64,000 nt of DNA from Allobosea sp. 117 (GTDB taxonomy: Bacteria > Pseudomonadota > Alphaproteobacteria > Rhizobiales > Xanthobacteraceae). Position 1 is the first letter of the stretch, and each line of letters opens with the position of its first letter. Positions 37,450-46,842 of the stretch are shown here, one piece after another. The notes beneath the pieces were generated by a model that ran no database searches, was not told the origin of the DNA, and worked only from the letters and a program-made list of their open reading frames with translations. The stretch spans positions 124,001 through 188,000 of the forward strand of contig NZ_JNLC01000016.1 in assembly GCF_000702305.1 (NCBI RefSeq), written 5' to 3'. The translations under genes and the position numbers were made by a program.

Positions 37450-39213
37450 TCACGGCCGCGCGGCGTTCCGGTAGAGCGAGATGCGCACGCGGCGGCCGGC
37501 ATTGTAGCTGAAGCCGCGCACGTCCTCGCCACGCTCGATGCGCAGGCCTAGCGCCTCCGCCCGGCGCGCGAAGCGCGGCTCCTGCCGACGCTCGACGAAG
37601 GCCGCGCGGCAGCCACCCTCGGCGAGGAAATCGGCGACACCCGAGCCGTCCATGAAGCGCACCCGGCCGGGATAGAGGAACATCAGGCTCGGCTCGCTGT
37701 AGCCAGCGGAAGCAATCTCCGCCGGCGCACCGTCCGGGCAGCTCTCCTGCCGGGCAAGCTCGACCAGCCGCGGCGCGATCCAGACGCTGCCCATCTCCGG
37801 CAGGATCATCTGCATGACGCCGAAGCCGGAGACCAGCATGCCGGCGATGCCGAGCAGCGACGCCTTCTCGATCCCGTAGTCGCGCACCGACATCGCCGCG
37901 GTGACCAGCGCGAAGAAGCCGGCCAGCAGCAGCGGCCAGGCGAGGAAGCTGGTGGTGCGGTCGAACACGGCAAGGCCGAGCAGCGCGCCGACGGCGATCG
38001 CGGCGCCGACCAGCGGCCAGAACCACAGCAGCCGGGCGAGGCGCATGTTGGACAGCGCCATGGCGCCGCGCTCCATGGCCAGCGCGATCAATATGGCGAT
38101 CGCTGGAAAGGTCGGCGCCGACCATGCCGGCAGCTTGGCCGGCCAGAATTCGAGCAGCACCCAGACGGGCAGCACCCATGCCAGCAGGAAGCGCACCGAG
38201 CGCAGGCGCCGGGCCTTCCAGATAATCGGCGTGGCGAGCGCGGCGAGCGGCGCGGCCGGCCAGAACATGCCCCAGAAGGTGATGAGATACAGGCCGGGCG
38301 GCGCGCCGACGCCGTCGCGGGCCTGCGCTACCCGCCCCACCAAGCCCCGCAGCGCGGCGGCGGCGGGGTCCTCCATCGGCGATATGCGCAGATAGTACCA
38401 AAGCGCCGCCAGCGGCACGCAGGCCGCAAGCCCGGCGAGCGGCGCCAGCGGGCGCAGAAAGCGCACCGAGCGCTCGACGACGATCAGCGCCGCGATGGCG
38501 ACCACGGGATAGAGCGGCGCCATCACGCCGCGGACGAAGATGCCGCCGATGAAGGCGCCCCAGAAGATCAGCGCCAGCCGCCGGTCGACCGCCAGCGGTG
38601 CGGCTTCGGTCTCATGGGCGGCCGCGAGATAGGCACGGCCCAGCGCGCCCATCATGGCGATGACGGCGGCGAGGAAGAGCGCATCCGGCAAAGCGAGGCG
38701 GGCGCCGACGCCGAGCGCGGTGGAGGCCGCCAGGAAGATCGCCGCCAGCAGCGCGGCCGCGCGCCCGACAAAGGGCAGCGCCGCCCAAAATGTAAGCAAA
38801 ACGGCTGCAATTCCGCCGATCAGCGAGGGCAGCCGGTAGAGCCAGATGGTTTCCGCCGCGCCGTCGACACCGATCGCCTCCGCCGTGCCGACGATGGCCG
38901 CCTGCATCCAGTGCAGGCCGAAGGCGCGGGTGTGGCGCGCCTCCTCGCCGACGCGCACCTCGGTGAGGTTGCCACTCTCCACCATCTGCCGCGATATCTG
39001 CGCGAAGCGGGCTTCCGGCCGGTCCACCGGGGGAATCGAGAAGAAGCCGGGCAGGAAGGCGAGCAGGCACAGGATCACGAGAAAGATGCAGCAGCCGCGA
39101 TCGGACCGCGCGGCGGCGGCGAAGGCTGCGGCCAGATGGCCGGCGACGCCACGGCCATATTGATCGACCCGAAAGGCCCGGTTGCGATCGAGCCCCGCGT
39201 CCGTCTGCGTCAT
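37450..39213 (-). CDS. GT39/ArnT-like glycosyltransferase membrane protein
   Basis: 587 aa with about eleven to twelve transmembrane helices. The N-terminal part carries the PMT/ArnT pattern: FFSIPPVDRPEARFAQISRQM with an acidic pair after the first helix, then HTRAFGLHWMQAA. This is the active-site loop arrangement of GT-C enzymes that use a polyprenyl-phosphate sugar donor to modify lipid A or proteins. The soluble C-terminal region (from SVWIAPRLVELARQES) is periplasmic. The start is ATG 39213 (MTQTDAGLDR); open frame upstream of this lacks a signal or coding character. Acceptor and sugar are unknown. Confidence 0.82.
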   Translation of the reverse strand: MTQTDAGLDRNRAFRVDQYGRGVAGHLAAAFAAAARSDRGCCIFLVILCLLAFLPGFFSIPPVDRPEARFAQISRQMVESGNLTEVRVGEEARHTRAFGLHWMQAAIVGTAEAIGVDGAAETIWLYRLPSLIGGIAAVLLTFWAALPFVGRAAALLAAIFLAASTALGVGARLALPDALFLAAVIAMMGALGRAYLAAAHETEAAPLAVDRRLALIFWGAFIGGIFVRGVMAPLYPVVAIAALIVVERSVRFLRPLAPLAGLAACVPLAALWYYLRISPMEDPAAAALRGLVGRVAQARDGVGAPPGLYLITFWGMFWPAAPLAALATPIIWKARRLRSVRFLLAWVLPVWVLLEFWPAKLPAWSAPTFPAIAILIALAMERGAMALSNMRLARLLWFWPLVGAAIAVGALLGLAVFDRTTSFLAWPLLLAGFFALVTAAMSVRDYGIEKASLLGIAGMLVSGFGVMQMILPEMGSVWIAPRLVELARQESCPDGAPAEIASAGYSEPSLMFLYPGRVRFMDGSGVADFLAEGGCRAAFVERRQEPRFARRAEALGLRIERGEDVRGFSYNAGRRVRISLYRNAARP

Positions 39214-39364
39214 CGGCGTCCACGTCCTCGCCCAGCATGCCGTGCGGCATGCCTCAACTGAATCAGAGCACGTCTTTCCGCCGGACGGCTCCATCCGGGC
39301 GGCGAGGGCTCGAAAGCGGCGGGACCATAACAGAAACGCCGATCGCGGAAAGAGCGCGGCCGGT

Positions 39365-39556
39365 CTATTTGGTGAGGATCAGCTTGTTCTGCGCGGTGAG
39401 CCGCAGCCGATAGGATTCGCCGCGGTGGGCGATGATGATCTCCTTGGTGGCAATGAAGAGATCGCGGCTGTCGACGACATTGTCCGCCAGCGGCACCACC
39501 CGACGCACGCCGTCGGCAGAAACCTCGGCGCGGCTACGCTCGTGATCCTCGGTCAT
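39365..39556 (-). CDS. hemP: HemP-family hemin uptake protein
   Basis: A 63-aa protein whose C-terminal half matches HemP: SRDLFIATKEIIIAHRGE, then YRLRLTAQNKLILTK to the end. HemP homologues are small, iron-repressed proteins; in several alpha- and betaproteobacteria they are needed for haem uptake, possibly as activators of the haem receptor gene. Start ATG 39556; an open frame upstream lies in an AT-rich stretch (39557-39660) that is more likely the promoter. No haem receptor or transporter is adjacent, so it stands as an orphan. No clear Fur or Irr box was identified. Confidence 0.85.
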   Translation of the reverse strand: MTEDHERSRAEVSADGVRRVVPLADNVVDSRDLFIATKEIIIAHRGESYRLRLTAQNKLILTK

Positions 39557-39745
39557 CAAAATAATTCCATAATAAGATTTGCAGCACAACTTGCCAGCAA
39601 CAGGCAAAATCCACTTTTGATAAGTTTTAAACTGGAAATTACCCATCTTTGATGGAATAGGCGCAGCCGTTCCGGGTTTCAAGCGCCTTGGCGTTGCAGA
39701 TGCGAAAAGACCCCCTACCGAGCGGCGGGGTGGCGTATCGCGCCG

Positions 39746-42025
39746 TCAGCCGGCGGCGTCGGCGGCGAAGGTGAGCCCGGTCGAGCGGCCAGGCGTCCAG
39801 TTGCGCAGCAGCCAGGGCACACGCGAGGCCGGCAGCGCCTTGGAGAACAGGTAGCCCTGGGCGAAGTCGCTGCCGTTGACGCGCAGATAGGAGGCCTGGA
39901 ACACCGTCTCGACGCCCTCCGCCACCGTCTTGATGCCGAGGCTGCGGCCGAGATTGATGACCGTGCGCACGATGGCGGCATCGTCCGCATCGTGCTCCAG
40001 GTCGCGGATGAAGGAGCGGTCGATCTTGATGCGGTCGACGGGGAACTGCTTCAGATGGGTGAGCGAGGCGTAGCCGGTGCCGAAATCGTCGAGGGCGATC
40101 AGCACGCCGGCCCGGCTCAGCGTCTGCAAGGTGCTGCGCACGGCGTCGATGCCGTGGCCGAGGAAAACGCTCTCCGTCACCTCGATGCCGAACCGCTCCG
40201 GCGGCATGTCGGCGCCGTCGAGTGTGCTCAGCACCCGTTCGGCGAGATCGCCGCGGGCGAATTCGGCCGAGCTCACATTCACCGCCACGCGGCCGAAATC
40301 GTGTCCGGCGTCGCGCCAGACCTTCATGTCGCGCACCGCCATCTCCAGCACCGAAGTGCCGATGGCGAGCGCGAGATCGGGGTCGTCGAAGACCTGGCCG
40401 AACTCGCTCGGCCCGAGCAGGCCCTTGCGCGGGTGGCGCCAGCGCAGCAGCGCCTCGAAGCCGACGATGGCGCCGGTCTTCAGCGAGACGGTCGGCTGGT
40501 AGTAGGGCACGAACTCGTTGTTCTGCAGCGCGACATGCACGCGCGTCGAGAGCTGGATGCGGCTCTCCGCCGCCTCGCGCATCGCGGTGTCGTACTGCAC
40601 CGCCACGCCTCGGCCGAGCGCCTTGGCGCGGTAGAGCGCGACGTCGGCGTTCTTCAAGAGCTCGGACGGATCGGTGCCGTGGTCCGGCGCCATGGCAATG
40701 CCGATGCTGCCGCGGCATGACAGGGTGGCGCGGCGATAGCTGAAGGGCCGGCGCAGCTCGACGAGGATGCGCTCGGCGGTGACCATGCCGTCGACAGGAT
40801 TGTCGATGCGGTCGAGCAGCACGATGAACTCGTCGCCGCCGAGGCGGGCGACGGTGTCGATCTCGCGCACGCAACTGTTCAATCGCCGCGCCGCCTCGAT
40901 CAGCAGCGCGTCGCCGGCGTCATGGCCGAGCGAATCGTTCACATCCTTGAACTGGTCGAGGTCGATGAGCAGCAGCATCACATGCGCGCCGGAGCGGCGG
41001 GCGCGCCGCAGCGCGGTGTCGAGCCGGTCGCGCATCAGGCCGCGATTGGGCAGGTCGGTGAGCGCATCGTGGTTGGCCATGTGCCACATGCGCCGCTCGG
41101 CTTCCTTGTGCTCGGTGATGTCCTGCAGGATGCCGAAGATGCGGATCACGTCGTCGCCGTCGGCCTCGACGTCGCAGGTATGGCGCACGATGCGATGGTC
41201 GCCGCCGACGTTCACGAAGGGCAGCTCGACGTCGAAGGTCTCGCCGTTCTGCAGGGCGGCATCGAGCCGGCGCTGAAGCTGGGAACGGGCCTCCGGCGGG
41301 AAATGGGACAAGGCGAGGTCGAGCGAGGGGCTCTTGTTCGGGTTGAGACCGTAGATGCGATAGACGCCGTCGGACCAGGTGAGGCGCTGCGCGCCCTTGT
41401 CGAACTCCCAGCCGCCGACGCGGGCGAGACGTTCGGTCTGGCCGAGCAGGGTCTGGCGCCGCCAGAGCTCGCGGCTCTGCATCTCCAGAAGACCCTGGCT
41501 GGTGCGGCGATGCTCCAGCTCCAGCTTGGCGCGCCGCGTGGCCTCGTGCAGGCGGAACTGGTCGGAAACGATGTTCGCCAGATGGCGCACCAGATCGGCC
41601 TCGCGCGGCTTCAGCTCGCGCGGCTCGGTCCCGAAGACGCACAGCGAGCCGACGTTCAGCCCCGGCCGGACGGCGATCGGCGCGCCGACATAGAAGCGGA
41701 TATGGGGTTCGCCGGTGACATAGATGTTGGTGGCGAAACGCGGATCGACCCGGGCGTCGGGGACCACGAGCAATTCGTCGCCCATGATCGTCCAGCCGCT
41801 GAAGGAATGCTCGCGCGAGGTGCCCTCCGGCTCGAAGCCGACACGGGCCTTGAGCCACTGGCGGTCGCGGTCGACGAGGCCGACGCAGGCGAAGGGCACG
41901 CCCAGCATCTCGCAGGCGAGAGCGCAGACACCTTCCATGCCGGACGAGGGCGCGCTGTCGATGATGCCGAGCGCATGCAGGTTGGCGAGCCGCTCGGCCT
42001 CCTTTTCCGGCACGGGATAGGTCAT
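39746..42025 (-). CDS. GAF-PAS-GGDEF-EAL cyclic di-GMP signalling protein
   Basis: 759 aa from ATG 42025 (MTYPVPEKEAERLANL). In order: a GAF domain (about 15-165, with GWTIMGDELLVVPDAR), a PAS domain (about 195-315, with GGWEFDKGAQRLTWSDGVYRIYGL, and ILQDITEHKEAE closing it), a GGDEF domain (about 320-480, active site LGGDEF intact, substrate loop NHDALTDLPNR), and an EAL domain (about 495-745, with FEALLRWRHP, NVSSAEF, EVTES and DDFGTGYASL). Both catalytic centres look complete, so diguanylate cyclase and phosphodiesterase activity are each possible. No signal peptide or membrane segment is present, which implies a cytoplasmic sensor. It is a single gene, not in an operon. Confidence 0.93.
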   Translation of the reverse strand: MTYPVPEKEAERLANLHALGIIDSAPSSGMEGVCALACEMLGVPFACVGLVDRDRQWLKARVGFEPEGTSREHSFSGWTIMGDELLVVPDARVDPRFATNIYVTGEPHIRFYVGAPIAVRPGLNVGSLCVFGTEPRELKPREADLVRHLANIVSDQFRLHEATRRAKLELEHRRTSQGLLEMQSRELWRRQTLLGQTERLARVGGWEFDKGAQRLTWSDGVYRIYGLNPNKSPSLDLALSHFPPEARSQLQRRLDAALQNGETFDVELPFVNVGGDHRIVRHTCDVEADGDDVIRIFGILQDITEHKEAERRMWHMANHDALTDLPNRGLMRDRLDTALRRARRSGAHVMLLLIDLDQFKDVNDSLGHDAGDALLIEAARRLNSCVREIDTVARLGGDEFIVLLDRIDNPVDGMVTAERILVELRRPFSYRRATLSCRGSIGIAMAPDHGTDPSELLKNADVALYRAKALGRGVAVQYDTAMREAAESRIQLSTRVHVALQNNEFVPYYQPTVSLKTGAIVGFEALLRWRHPRKGLLGPSEFGQVFDDPDLALAIGTSVLEMAVRDMKVWRDAGHDFGRVAVNVSSAEFARGDLAERVLSTLDGADMPPERFGIEVTESVFLGHGIDAVRSTLQTLSRAGVLIALDDFGTGYASLTHLKQFPVDRIKIDRSFIRDLEHDADDAAIVRTVINLGRSLGIKTVAEGVETVFQASYLRVNGSDFAQGYLFSKALPASRVPWLLRNWTPGRSTGLTFAADAAG

Positions 42026-42246
42026 CGGGGGCCTCGCGCCCGTGAAGGATCCACATTGCCGGCCCACGCCGACGGCCCTGCTCCGGCGCGTGGCGCGCGT
42101 TCGCGCGCGTCCCCCGAGCCCGAGATCATGGTCCGCGTGCGGTCGGCAAGTTCCCCCATGCGCCCAACCTAGCGCGGATGGGCTTAATGCGCACTTGCCG
42201 AGGCTGGTGAACGTTCGATGAAGTCAAACGTACAAAAATGAATATA

Positions 42247-42912
42247 TCAGTGCCCGGCGGCGGCGCGTTGAAGCGCCTGGCGTTCGATTCCCGCCGGCGC
42301 GAGGCCGCCGGCCTCCTCGATGAAGCGGGCGATTTCCGCGATGCCCTGCCCTTCCCGGACATTGGCGAAGACATAAGGCCGCCGGCCGCGCATACGTTTC
42401 GAATCGCGGTCCATCACCTCCAGCGAGGCGCCGACATAGGGCGCGAGGTCGATCTTGTTGATCACCAAGAGGTCTGAGCGGGTGATGCCCGGTCCACCCT
42501 TGCGCGGGATCTTCTCGCCGGCCGAGACGTCGATGACGTAGATGGTGATGTCGGCGAGCTCCGGCGAGAAGGTCGCGGCGAGGTTGTCGCCGCCTGACTC
42601 GATGAGGATCAGGTCCATCGCCGGGAAGCGGACGCGCATCTCCGCGATCGCGGCGAGATTGGCCGAGGCGTCCTCGCGGATCGCGGTGTGCGGGCAGCCG
42701 CCGGTCTCCACCCCCATGATGCGCTCGGCCGGCAGCGCGCCGGCGCGGGTAAGGATCTCGGCGTCCTCCTTGGTGTAGATGTCGTTGGTGATGGCGCAGA
42801 GGTCGTAGCGCTCGCGGAACAGGCGGCAGAGCGCCTCCATCAGCGCCGTCTTGCCCGAGCCCACCGGCCCGCCGATGCCGACCCTGAGCGGTCCGCTCGT
42901 CTCGCTCGCCAT
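42247..42912 (-). CDS. ureG: Urease accessory GTPase UreG
   Basis: GTPase that drives nickel insertion into urease (221 aa). P-loop [12 protein letters not shown]; the nickel-binding CPH motif is in [15 protein letters not shown]3-type IESGGDN; the NKID base-recognition motif is in [10 protein letters not shown]. Length and start (ATG 42912) are normal. It is last gene of the urea operon, five bases after ureF, and works in a UreDFG complex fed by UreE. About 220 bp of non-coding sequence separates it from the GGDEF-EAL gene. Confidence 0.97.
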   Translation of the reverse strand: MASETSGPLRVGIGGPVGSGKTALMEALCRLFRERYDLCAITNDIYTKEDAEILTRAGALPAERIMGVETGGCPHTAIREDASANLAAIAEMRVRFPAMDLILIESGGDNLAATFSPELADITIYVIDVSAGEKIPRKGGPGITRSDLLVINKIDLAPYVGASLEVMDRDSKRMRGRRPYVFANVREGQGIAEIARFIEEAGGLAPAGIERQALQRAAAGH

Positions 42913-42917
42913 TCCCT

Positions 42918-43628
42918 TCAGCTCCTGAACAGTCGCGTATACTGGGTCTCGTGCCGCATCGAGGCGATGTCGGAGCGCAACGCAACGCCGCCGACCTCGT
43001 CGAGCGGCACGCGCTCGGCCTCGACCGCCATCGCGCGCAGCGCGCCGCTGGCGCCCGCTAGCACGCGGTTGCCATCGGTCTGGCCGAGCGGCACGAGGCG
43101 CACCGCGGCGGAAACAAGATTCGCCGCCACTGCGGTCATATAGGCACTCAGCGTCTGAGCCAGAGGCAATTTATGCCCTGCAGCGGCGACACCGACCGCC
43201 ACCGGGTAGGCGACACGCCCGTCCCACGCTGCATCGAGATGCTCGATGCCGGGATTGGGCCAGGCGACCCGGCTCGCGGCGATGAAGGCGTCGCCCTGGT
43301 TCAGCGTTTCCATCTGCCGCTCGCGCGATGGCGCGAAGGCCGCCGCGAGCTCGGCTACGTCATGCAGCGCCGCCGCGTCGCCGGTCGTCACCGCGCGCCA
43401 GGCATGGGCGAGGAACACCGCGTCGGCGAACGGGCCGCCATGGCGGACAAGATCGTCGATCCAGCCCGAGAGCGATACGGCATCGCTTATGTCGCCGGTC
43501 TCGACCGCCCATTCCAGCGCGTGGGAATAGGCGAAGGCGCCGACCGGATAGGCCGGCGAAAGCCAGACGAAGAGCGGCAGCAGATCACCGGACGATGCGC
43601 CGGCCGCCGCCGCGTGGGCCTCAGCCAT
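42918..43628 (-). CDS. ureF: Urease accessory protein UreF
   Basis: All-helical activator of UreG (236 aa). The ATG at 43628 overlaps the ureE stop by eight bases, so translation is coupled. Family motifs: [22 protein letters not shown] near the N-terminus, and ETLNQGDAF and [16 protein letters not shown] in the middle. The end [12 protein letters not shown] is conserved in UreF and needed for binding UreD and UreG. The upstream open frame runs antisense-like through the His codons of ureE and is not used. Confidence 0.95.
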   Translation of the reverse strand: MAEAHAAAAGASSGDLLPLFVWLSPAYPVGAFAYSHALEWAVETGDISDAVSLSGWIDDLVRHGGPFADAVFLAHAWRAVTTGDAAALHDVAELAAAFAPSRERQMETLNQGDAFIAASRVAWPNPGIEHLDAAWDGRVAYPVAVGVAAAGHKLPLAQTLSAYMTAVAANLVSAAVRLVPLGQTDGNRVLAGASGALRAMAVEAERVPLDEVGGVALRSDIASMRHETQYTRLFRS

Positions 43629-44358
43629 GTCGATGGCCGTGTCCGTGCTTGTGGTCGTGATCGTGGCGCTCGTGCTCGTGCTCGTGGCCATGGTGCTCGT
43701 GACCATGGTCATGGCCGCAACCGCATTCGTGCCCATGCTCATGGGCGTGCTCGTGCTCGCCATGGACATGCATCACGTCGCGCTCTTGGGCGTGACCATG
43801 CTCGTGAGCATGGCGGTGATCATGCTCATGGCCGTGATCGTGTCCGCAGCCGCAGGCCTCGCCATGGGCATGATGATGGTGCTCGTGGTCGTGATGGGCA
43901 TGGTCGTGATGACCGTGCGCCTCGGCCGCCTCATAGGCGCCGCCTTCCGGCTCGAAGGCCGCCTCGACGACGGAAACCGTGGCGCCGAGGCCGCGCGCCA
44001 TCTCCTCCAGCACGGAATCGCGGGCGATGCGGATGCGGTCGGCGAGAAGTTCGGCCGGCACGTGGCGGTTGCCGAGATGCCAGGCGAGGCGCGCGAGGTG
44101 ATGGGCGTCCTGCGCGACGATCTCGGCCACCGGCTCCTCCGCCGCCACCACGGCCACCGTACGGCCGTCGTCGAGCTGCAGCCCGTCGCCGTCCTTCAGG
44201 CGCACTGCCTCGGGGAAGTCGAGCAGGAACACCACGTCCCCCTCCCCGCGCATGGCGATGCGGCGGCGGTGGCGCCCGTCATGGGGCAGCACCACGCGGT
44301 CGGCGGCGTGGGCGGCGTCCCAGGTGCCGGCGGGCAGAAGCGTGCGGGCGTGGATCAT
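43621..44358 (-). CDS. ureE: Urease nickel metallochaperone UreE with very long His-rich tail
   Basis: Nickel-binding chaperone that delivers Ni to the urease complex (245 aa). The N-terminal peptide-binding domain starts MIHARTLLPAGTWD, and the metal-binding domain includes AWHLGNRHVPAE with the dimer-interface His. From about residue 150 to the end the chain is an extreme His/Asp/Glu/Gly tail (HGHHDHAHHDHEHHHH and on), with two CGCGHDHGHEH modules adding cysteines. UreE tails in other species are usually shorter (about 15 residues in Klebsiella), so this one should bind many Ni ions and may serve as a nickel store. Long CAT/CAC runs make the DNA repetitive and prone to length variation. Confidence 0.95.
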   Translation of the reverse strand: MIHARTLLPAGTWDAAHAADRVVLPHDGRHRRRIAMRGEGDVVFLLDFPEAVRLKDGDGLQLDDGRTVAVVAAEEPVAEIVAQDAHHLARLAWHLGNRHVPAELLADRIRIARDSVLEEMARGLGATVSVVEAAFEPEGGAYEAAEAHGHHDHAHHDHEHHHHAHGEACGCGHDHGHEHDHRHAHEHGHAQERDVMHVHGEHEHAHEHGHECGCGHDHGHEHHGHEHEHERHDHDHKHGHGHRHG

Positions 44359-44402
44359 CGCGGTCTCCTCGGGTCGGCCCTCATATGGGGCCGGCCACAC
44401 GA

Positions 44403-46115
44403 TTAGAACAGGAAGTAGCGCTGCGCCATGGGCAGCTCGCTCGCCGGGGCGCAGGTGAGCAGCTCGCCGTCGGCCCGCACCTCGTAGGTCTCGGCGTCGA
44501 TCTCGATGTTGGGCGTGGCGCTGTTGTGGACCATCGACGCCTTGCCGATGCCGCCGCGCACGTTCTCCACCGCCACCACCGACTTCTCCAACCCCAGCCG
44601 CGCGCCGACGCCGCGCTCCACCGCCGCCTGCGAGACGAAAGTGAAGGAGGTGGCGGTGCGCGCCTTTCCGTAGGCGCCGAACATCTCGCGATAGTGAACT
44701 GGCTGCGGGGTCGGGATCGAGGCGTTGGGATCGCCCATCTGCGCGGCGACGATGGCGCCGCCCTTCAGCACCATGTCCGGCTTTGTGCCGAAGAAGGCCG
44801 GCGTCCAGATGACGAGGTCGGCAAGCTTGCCCGGCTCGACCGAGCCGATATGGCGCGAGATGCCGTGCGCGATGGCCGGGTTGATGGTGTATTTCGCCAC
44901 ATAGCGCTTGGCGCGCGCATTGTCGTTGCGCTCGCTGTCGCCCGGCAGCGGACCGCGCTGCAGCTTCATCTTGTGCGCCGTTTGCCAGGTGCGGGTGACC
45001 ACCTCGCCGAGCCGGCCCATGGCCTGGCTGTCCGAGCTCATCATCGAGATGGCGCCGATGTCGTGCAGGATGTCCTCCGCCGCGATGGTCTCCTTGCGGA
45101 TGCGGCTCTCGGCGAAGGCGAGGTCCTCGGCGATGGAGGGGTGGAGGTGGTGACACACCATGAGCATGTCGAGATGCTCATCGAGCGTGTTCACCGTGAA
45201 GGGCCGCGTCGGGTTGGTGGAGGACGGCAGCACGTTTGGCAGGCCAGCCACCTTCATGATGTCCGGCGCATGCCCTCCGCCCGCCCCCTCTGTGTGGAAC
45301 GCGTGGATGGTGCGGCCCTTGAAGGCGGCGATGGTGTCCTCGACGAAGCCGCTCTCGTTGAGCGTGTCGGTGTGGATCATCACCTGGATGTCGTAGTCGT
45401 CGGCCACCGACAGGCAGTTGTCGATCGCCGCCGGCGTGGTGCCCCAGTCCTCGTGCAGCTTCAGCGAGCAGGCGCCCGCCTCGATCATCTCGACGAGGGC
45501 GCCCGGCAGCGAGGTGTTGCCCTTGCCGGACAGGGCGAGGTTGACCGGGAAGCTGTCGAAGGCGCGCAGCATCATCTCGATGTGCCAGGCGCCGGGCGTG
45601 CAGGTGGTGGCGAGCGTGCCGTGCGCCGGGCCGGTGCCGCCGCCGAGCATGGTGGTGACGCCACTCATCAGCGCGTGCTCGATCTGCTGCGGGCAGATGA
45701 AGTGGATGTGGCTGTCGAAGCCGCCGGCAGTGACGATCTTGCCCTCGCCGGCGATGATCTCGGTGCCCGGCCCAATGACGATGTCGACGCCCGGCTGGAT
45801 GTCCGGGTTGCCGGCTTTGCCGATGGCGTGGATGCGCCCGTCGCGCAGGCCGATGTCGGCCTTGACGATGCCCCAGTGGTCGAGGATCAGCGCGTTGGTG
45901 ATGACGGTGTCGACCGCCCCCTGTGCGCGTGTCGTCTGCGCCTGGCCCATGCCGTCGCGGATGGTCTTGCCGCCACCGAACTTCACCTCCTCGCCATAGA
46001 CGGTGAGGTCCTTCTCCACCTCGATGACGAGGGCGGTGTCGGCGAGCCGGACGCGATCGCCGGCGGTGGGCCCGAACATCTCGGCATAGGCGGCACGCGA
46101 AAGCTTGATGGACAT
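44403..46115 (-). CDS. ureC: Urease alpha (catalytic) subunit
   Basis: Nickel enzyme hydrolysing urea to ammonia and carbamate (570 aa). Nickel ligands and active site are complete: [11 protein letters not shown] after the SHIHF metal motif, the carbamylated lysine in [19 protein letters not shown], the flap [15 protein letters not shown], and [20 protein letters not shown] opens the N-terminal domain. Start ATG 46115. It lies 55 bp after the fused gamma/beta subunit and 44 bp before ureE. Assembly with UreAB into the (alpha beta gamma)3 core is expected. Confidence 0.97.
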   Translation of the reverse strand: MSIKLSRAAYAEMFGPTAGDRVRLADTALVIEVEKDLTVYGEEVKFGGGKTIRDGMGQAQTTRAQGAVDTVITNALILDHWGIVKADIGLRDGRIHAIGKAGNPDIQPGVDIVIGPGTEIIAGEGKIVTAGGFDSHIHFICPQQIEHALMSGVTTMLGGGTGPAHGTLATTCTPGAWHIEMMLRAFDSFPVNLALSGKGNTSLPGALVEMIEAGACSLKLHEDWGTTPAAIDNCLSVADDYDIQVMIHTDTLNESGFVEDTIAAFKGRTIHAFHTEGAGGGHAPDIMKVAGLPNVLPSSTNPTRPFTVNTLDEHLDMLMVCHHLHPSIAEDLAFAESRIRKETIAAEDILHDIGAISMMSSDSQAMGRLGEVVTRTWQTAHKMKLQRGPLPGDSERNDNARAKRYVAKYTINPAIAHGISRHIGSVEPGKLADLVIWTPAFFGTKPDMVLKGGAIVAAQMGDPNASIPTPQPVHYREMFGAYGKARTATSFTFVSQAAVERGVGARLGLEKSVVAVENVRGGIGKASMVHNSATPNIEIDAETYEVRADGELLTCAPASELPMAQRYFLF

Positions 46116-46170
46116 GGGCGATCCGTTGAGCTGGGCAATCCGTTGGGCGAGAACCGAAGGCGTCAGGCGA

Positions 46171-46791
46171 TCACAGCTTGCCCATGACCTCTTGGCGGAA
46201 GCCGTAGACCTCGCGCTTGCCGCCGAGGGCGACCAGCCTCACCTCGCGCGACTGGCCGGGCTCGAAGCGCACGGCGGTGCCGGACGGAATGGCAAGGCGC
46301 ATGCCCCGCGCCTGCTCGCGGTCGAAGGCAAGCGCCGGGTTGGTCTCGAAGAAATGGTAGTGGCTGCCGACCTGGATCGGCCGGTCGCCGGTGTTGGACA
46401 CGGTGAGCGCGATGATCTCGCGACCGGCCAGCAGCTCGACCTCGCCCTCCTCGACCAGCACCTCGCCGGGCACCACGGCGGGCGCAGCGCCACGGATCGG
46501 CTCGTGCACGGTGACAAGCTTGGTGCCATCCGGGAAGGTCGCCTCGACCTGCACGTCGTGGATCATCTCGGCGACGCCCGGCATCACCTGATCGGCGGAG
46601 AGCACGGTGGCCCCGAGCGTCATCAGCTCAGCCACCGATTTGCCGTCGCGCGCGCCCTCGACCACCACGTCGGTGATGAGCGCAACCGCCTCGGGATGGT
46701 TCAGCTTCACGCCGCGCTCAAGCCGGCGGCGTGCCACCAGCGCGGCCATGGCGACCAGCAGCTTGTCCTTCTCACGAGGGCTCAGATTCAT
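46171..46791 (-). CDS. ureAB: Fused urease gamma/beta subunit
   Basis: 206 aa from ATG 46791. Residues 1-100 are the urease gamma subunit ([45 protein letters not shown]), and residues from about 110 on are the beta subunit ([53 protein letters not shown]). In most bacteria these are two genes, ureA and ureB; here one chain links them without a gap, as in Helicobacter and some Hyphomicrobiales. A Met 10 codons upstream is rejected because the family begins at MNLSPRE. It is followed by ureC. Confidence 0.94.
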   Translation of the reverse strand: MNLSPREKDKLLVAMAALVARRRLERGVKLNHPEAVALITDVVVEGARDGKSVAELMTLGATVLSADQVMPGVAEMIHDVQVEATFPDGTKLVTVHEPIRGAAPAVVPGEVLVEEGEVELLAGREIIALTVSNTGDRPIQVGSHYHFFETNPALAFDREQARGMRLAIPSGTAVRFEPGQSREVRLVALGGKREVYGFRQEVMGKL

Positions 46792-46842
46792 CAGGCTTCT
46801 CCGCAAAGGCGAGGACGGCAAGAGGCGGCAGGTCGGCTTGCA

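Noticed and set aside
43627-44406. Val/Met-rich hydrophobic open frame opposite ureE, resembling a membrane protein
   Set aside because: His codons CAT/CAC read backwards as ATG/GTG, which creates artificial Met/Val runs; no start context or conserved pattern.
43173-46187. Long open frame (about 1000 codons) on the plus strand opposite the urease genes
   Set aside because: It is antisense to ureF, ureE, ureC and ureAB, has an Arg/His/Ala-rich composition with no domain, and is explained by high-GC third-position bias.
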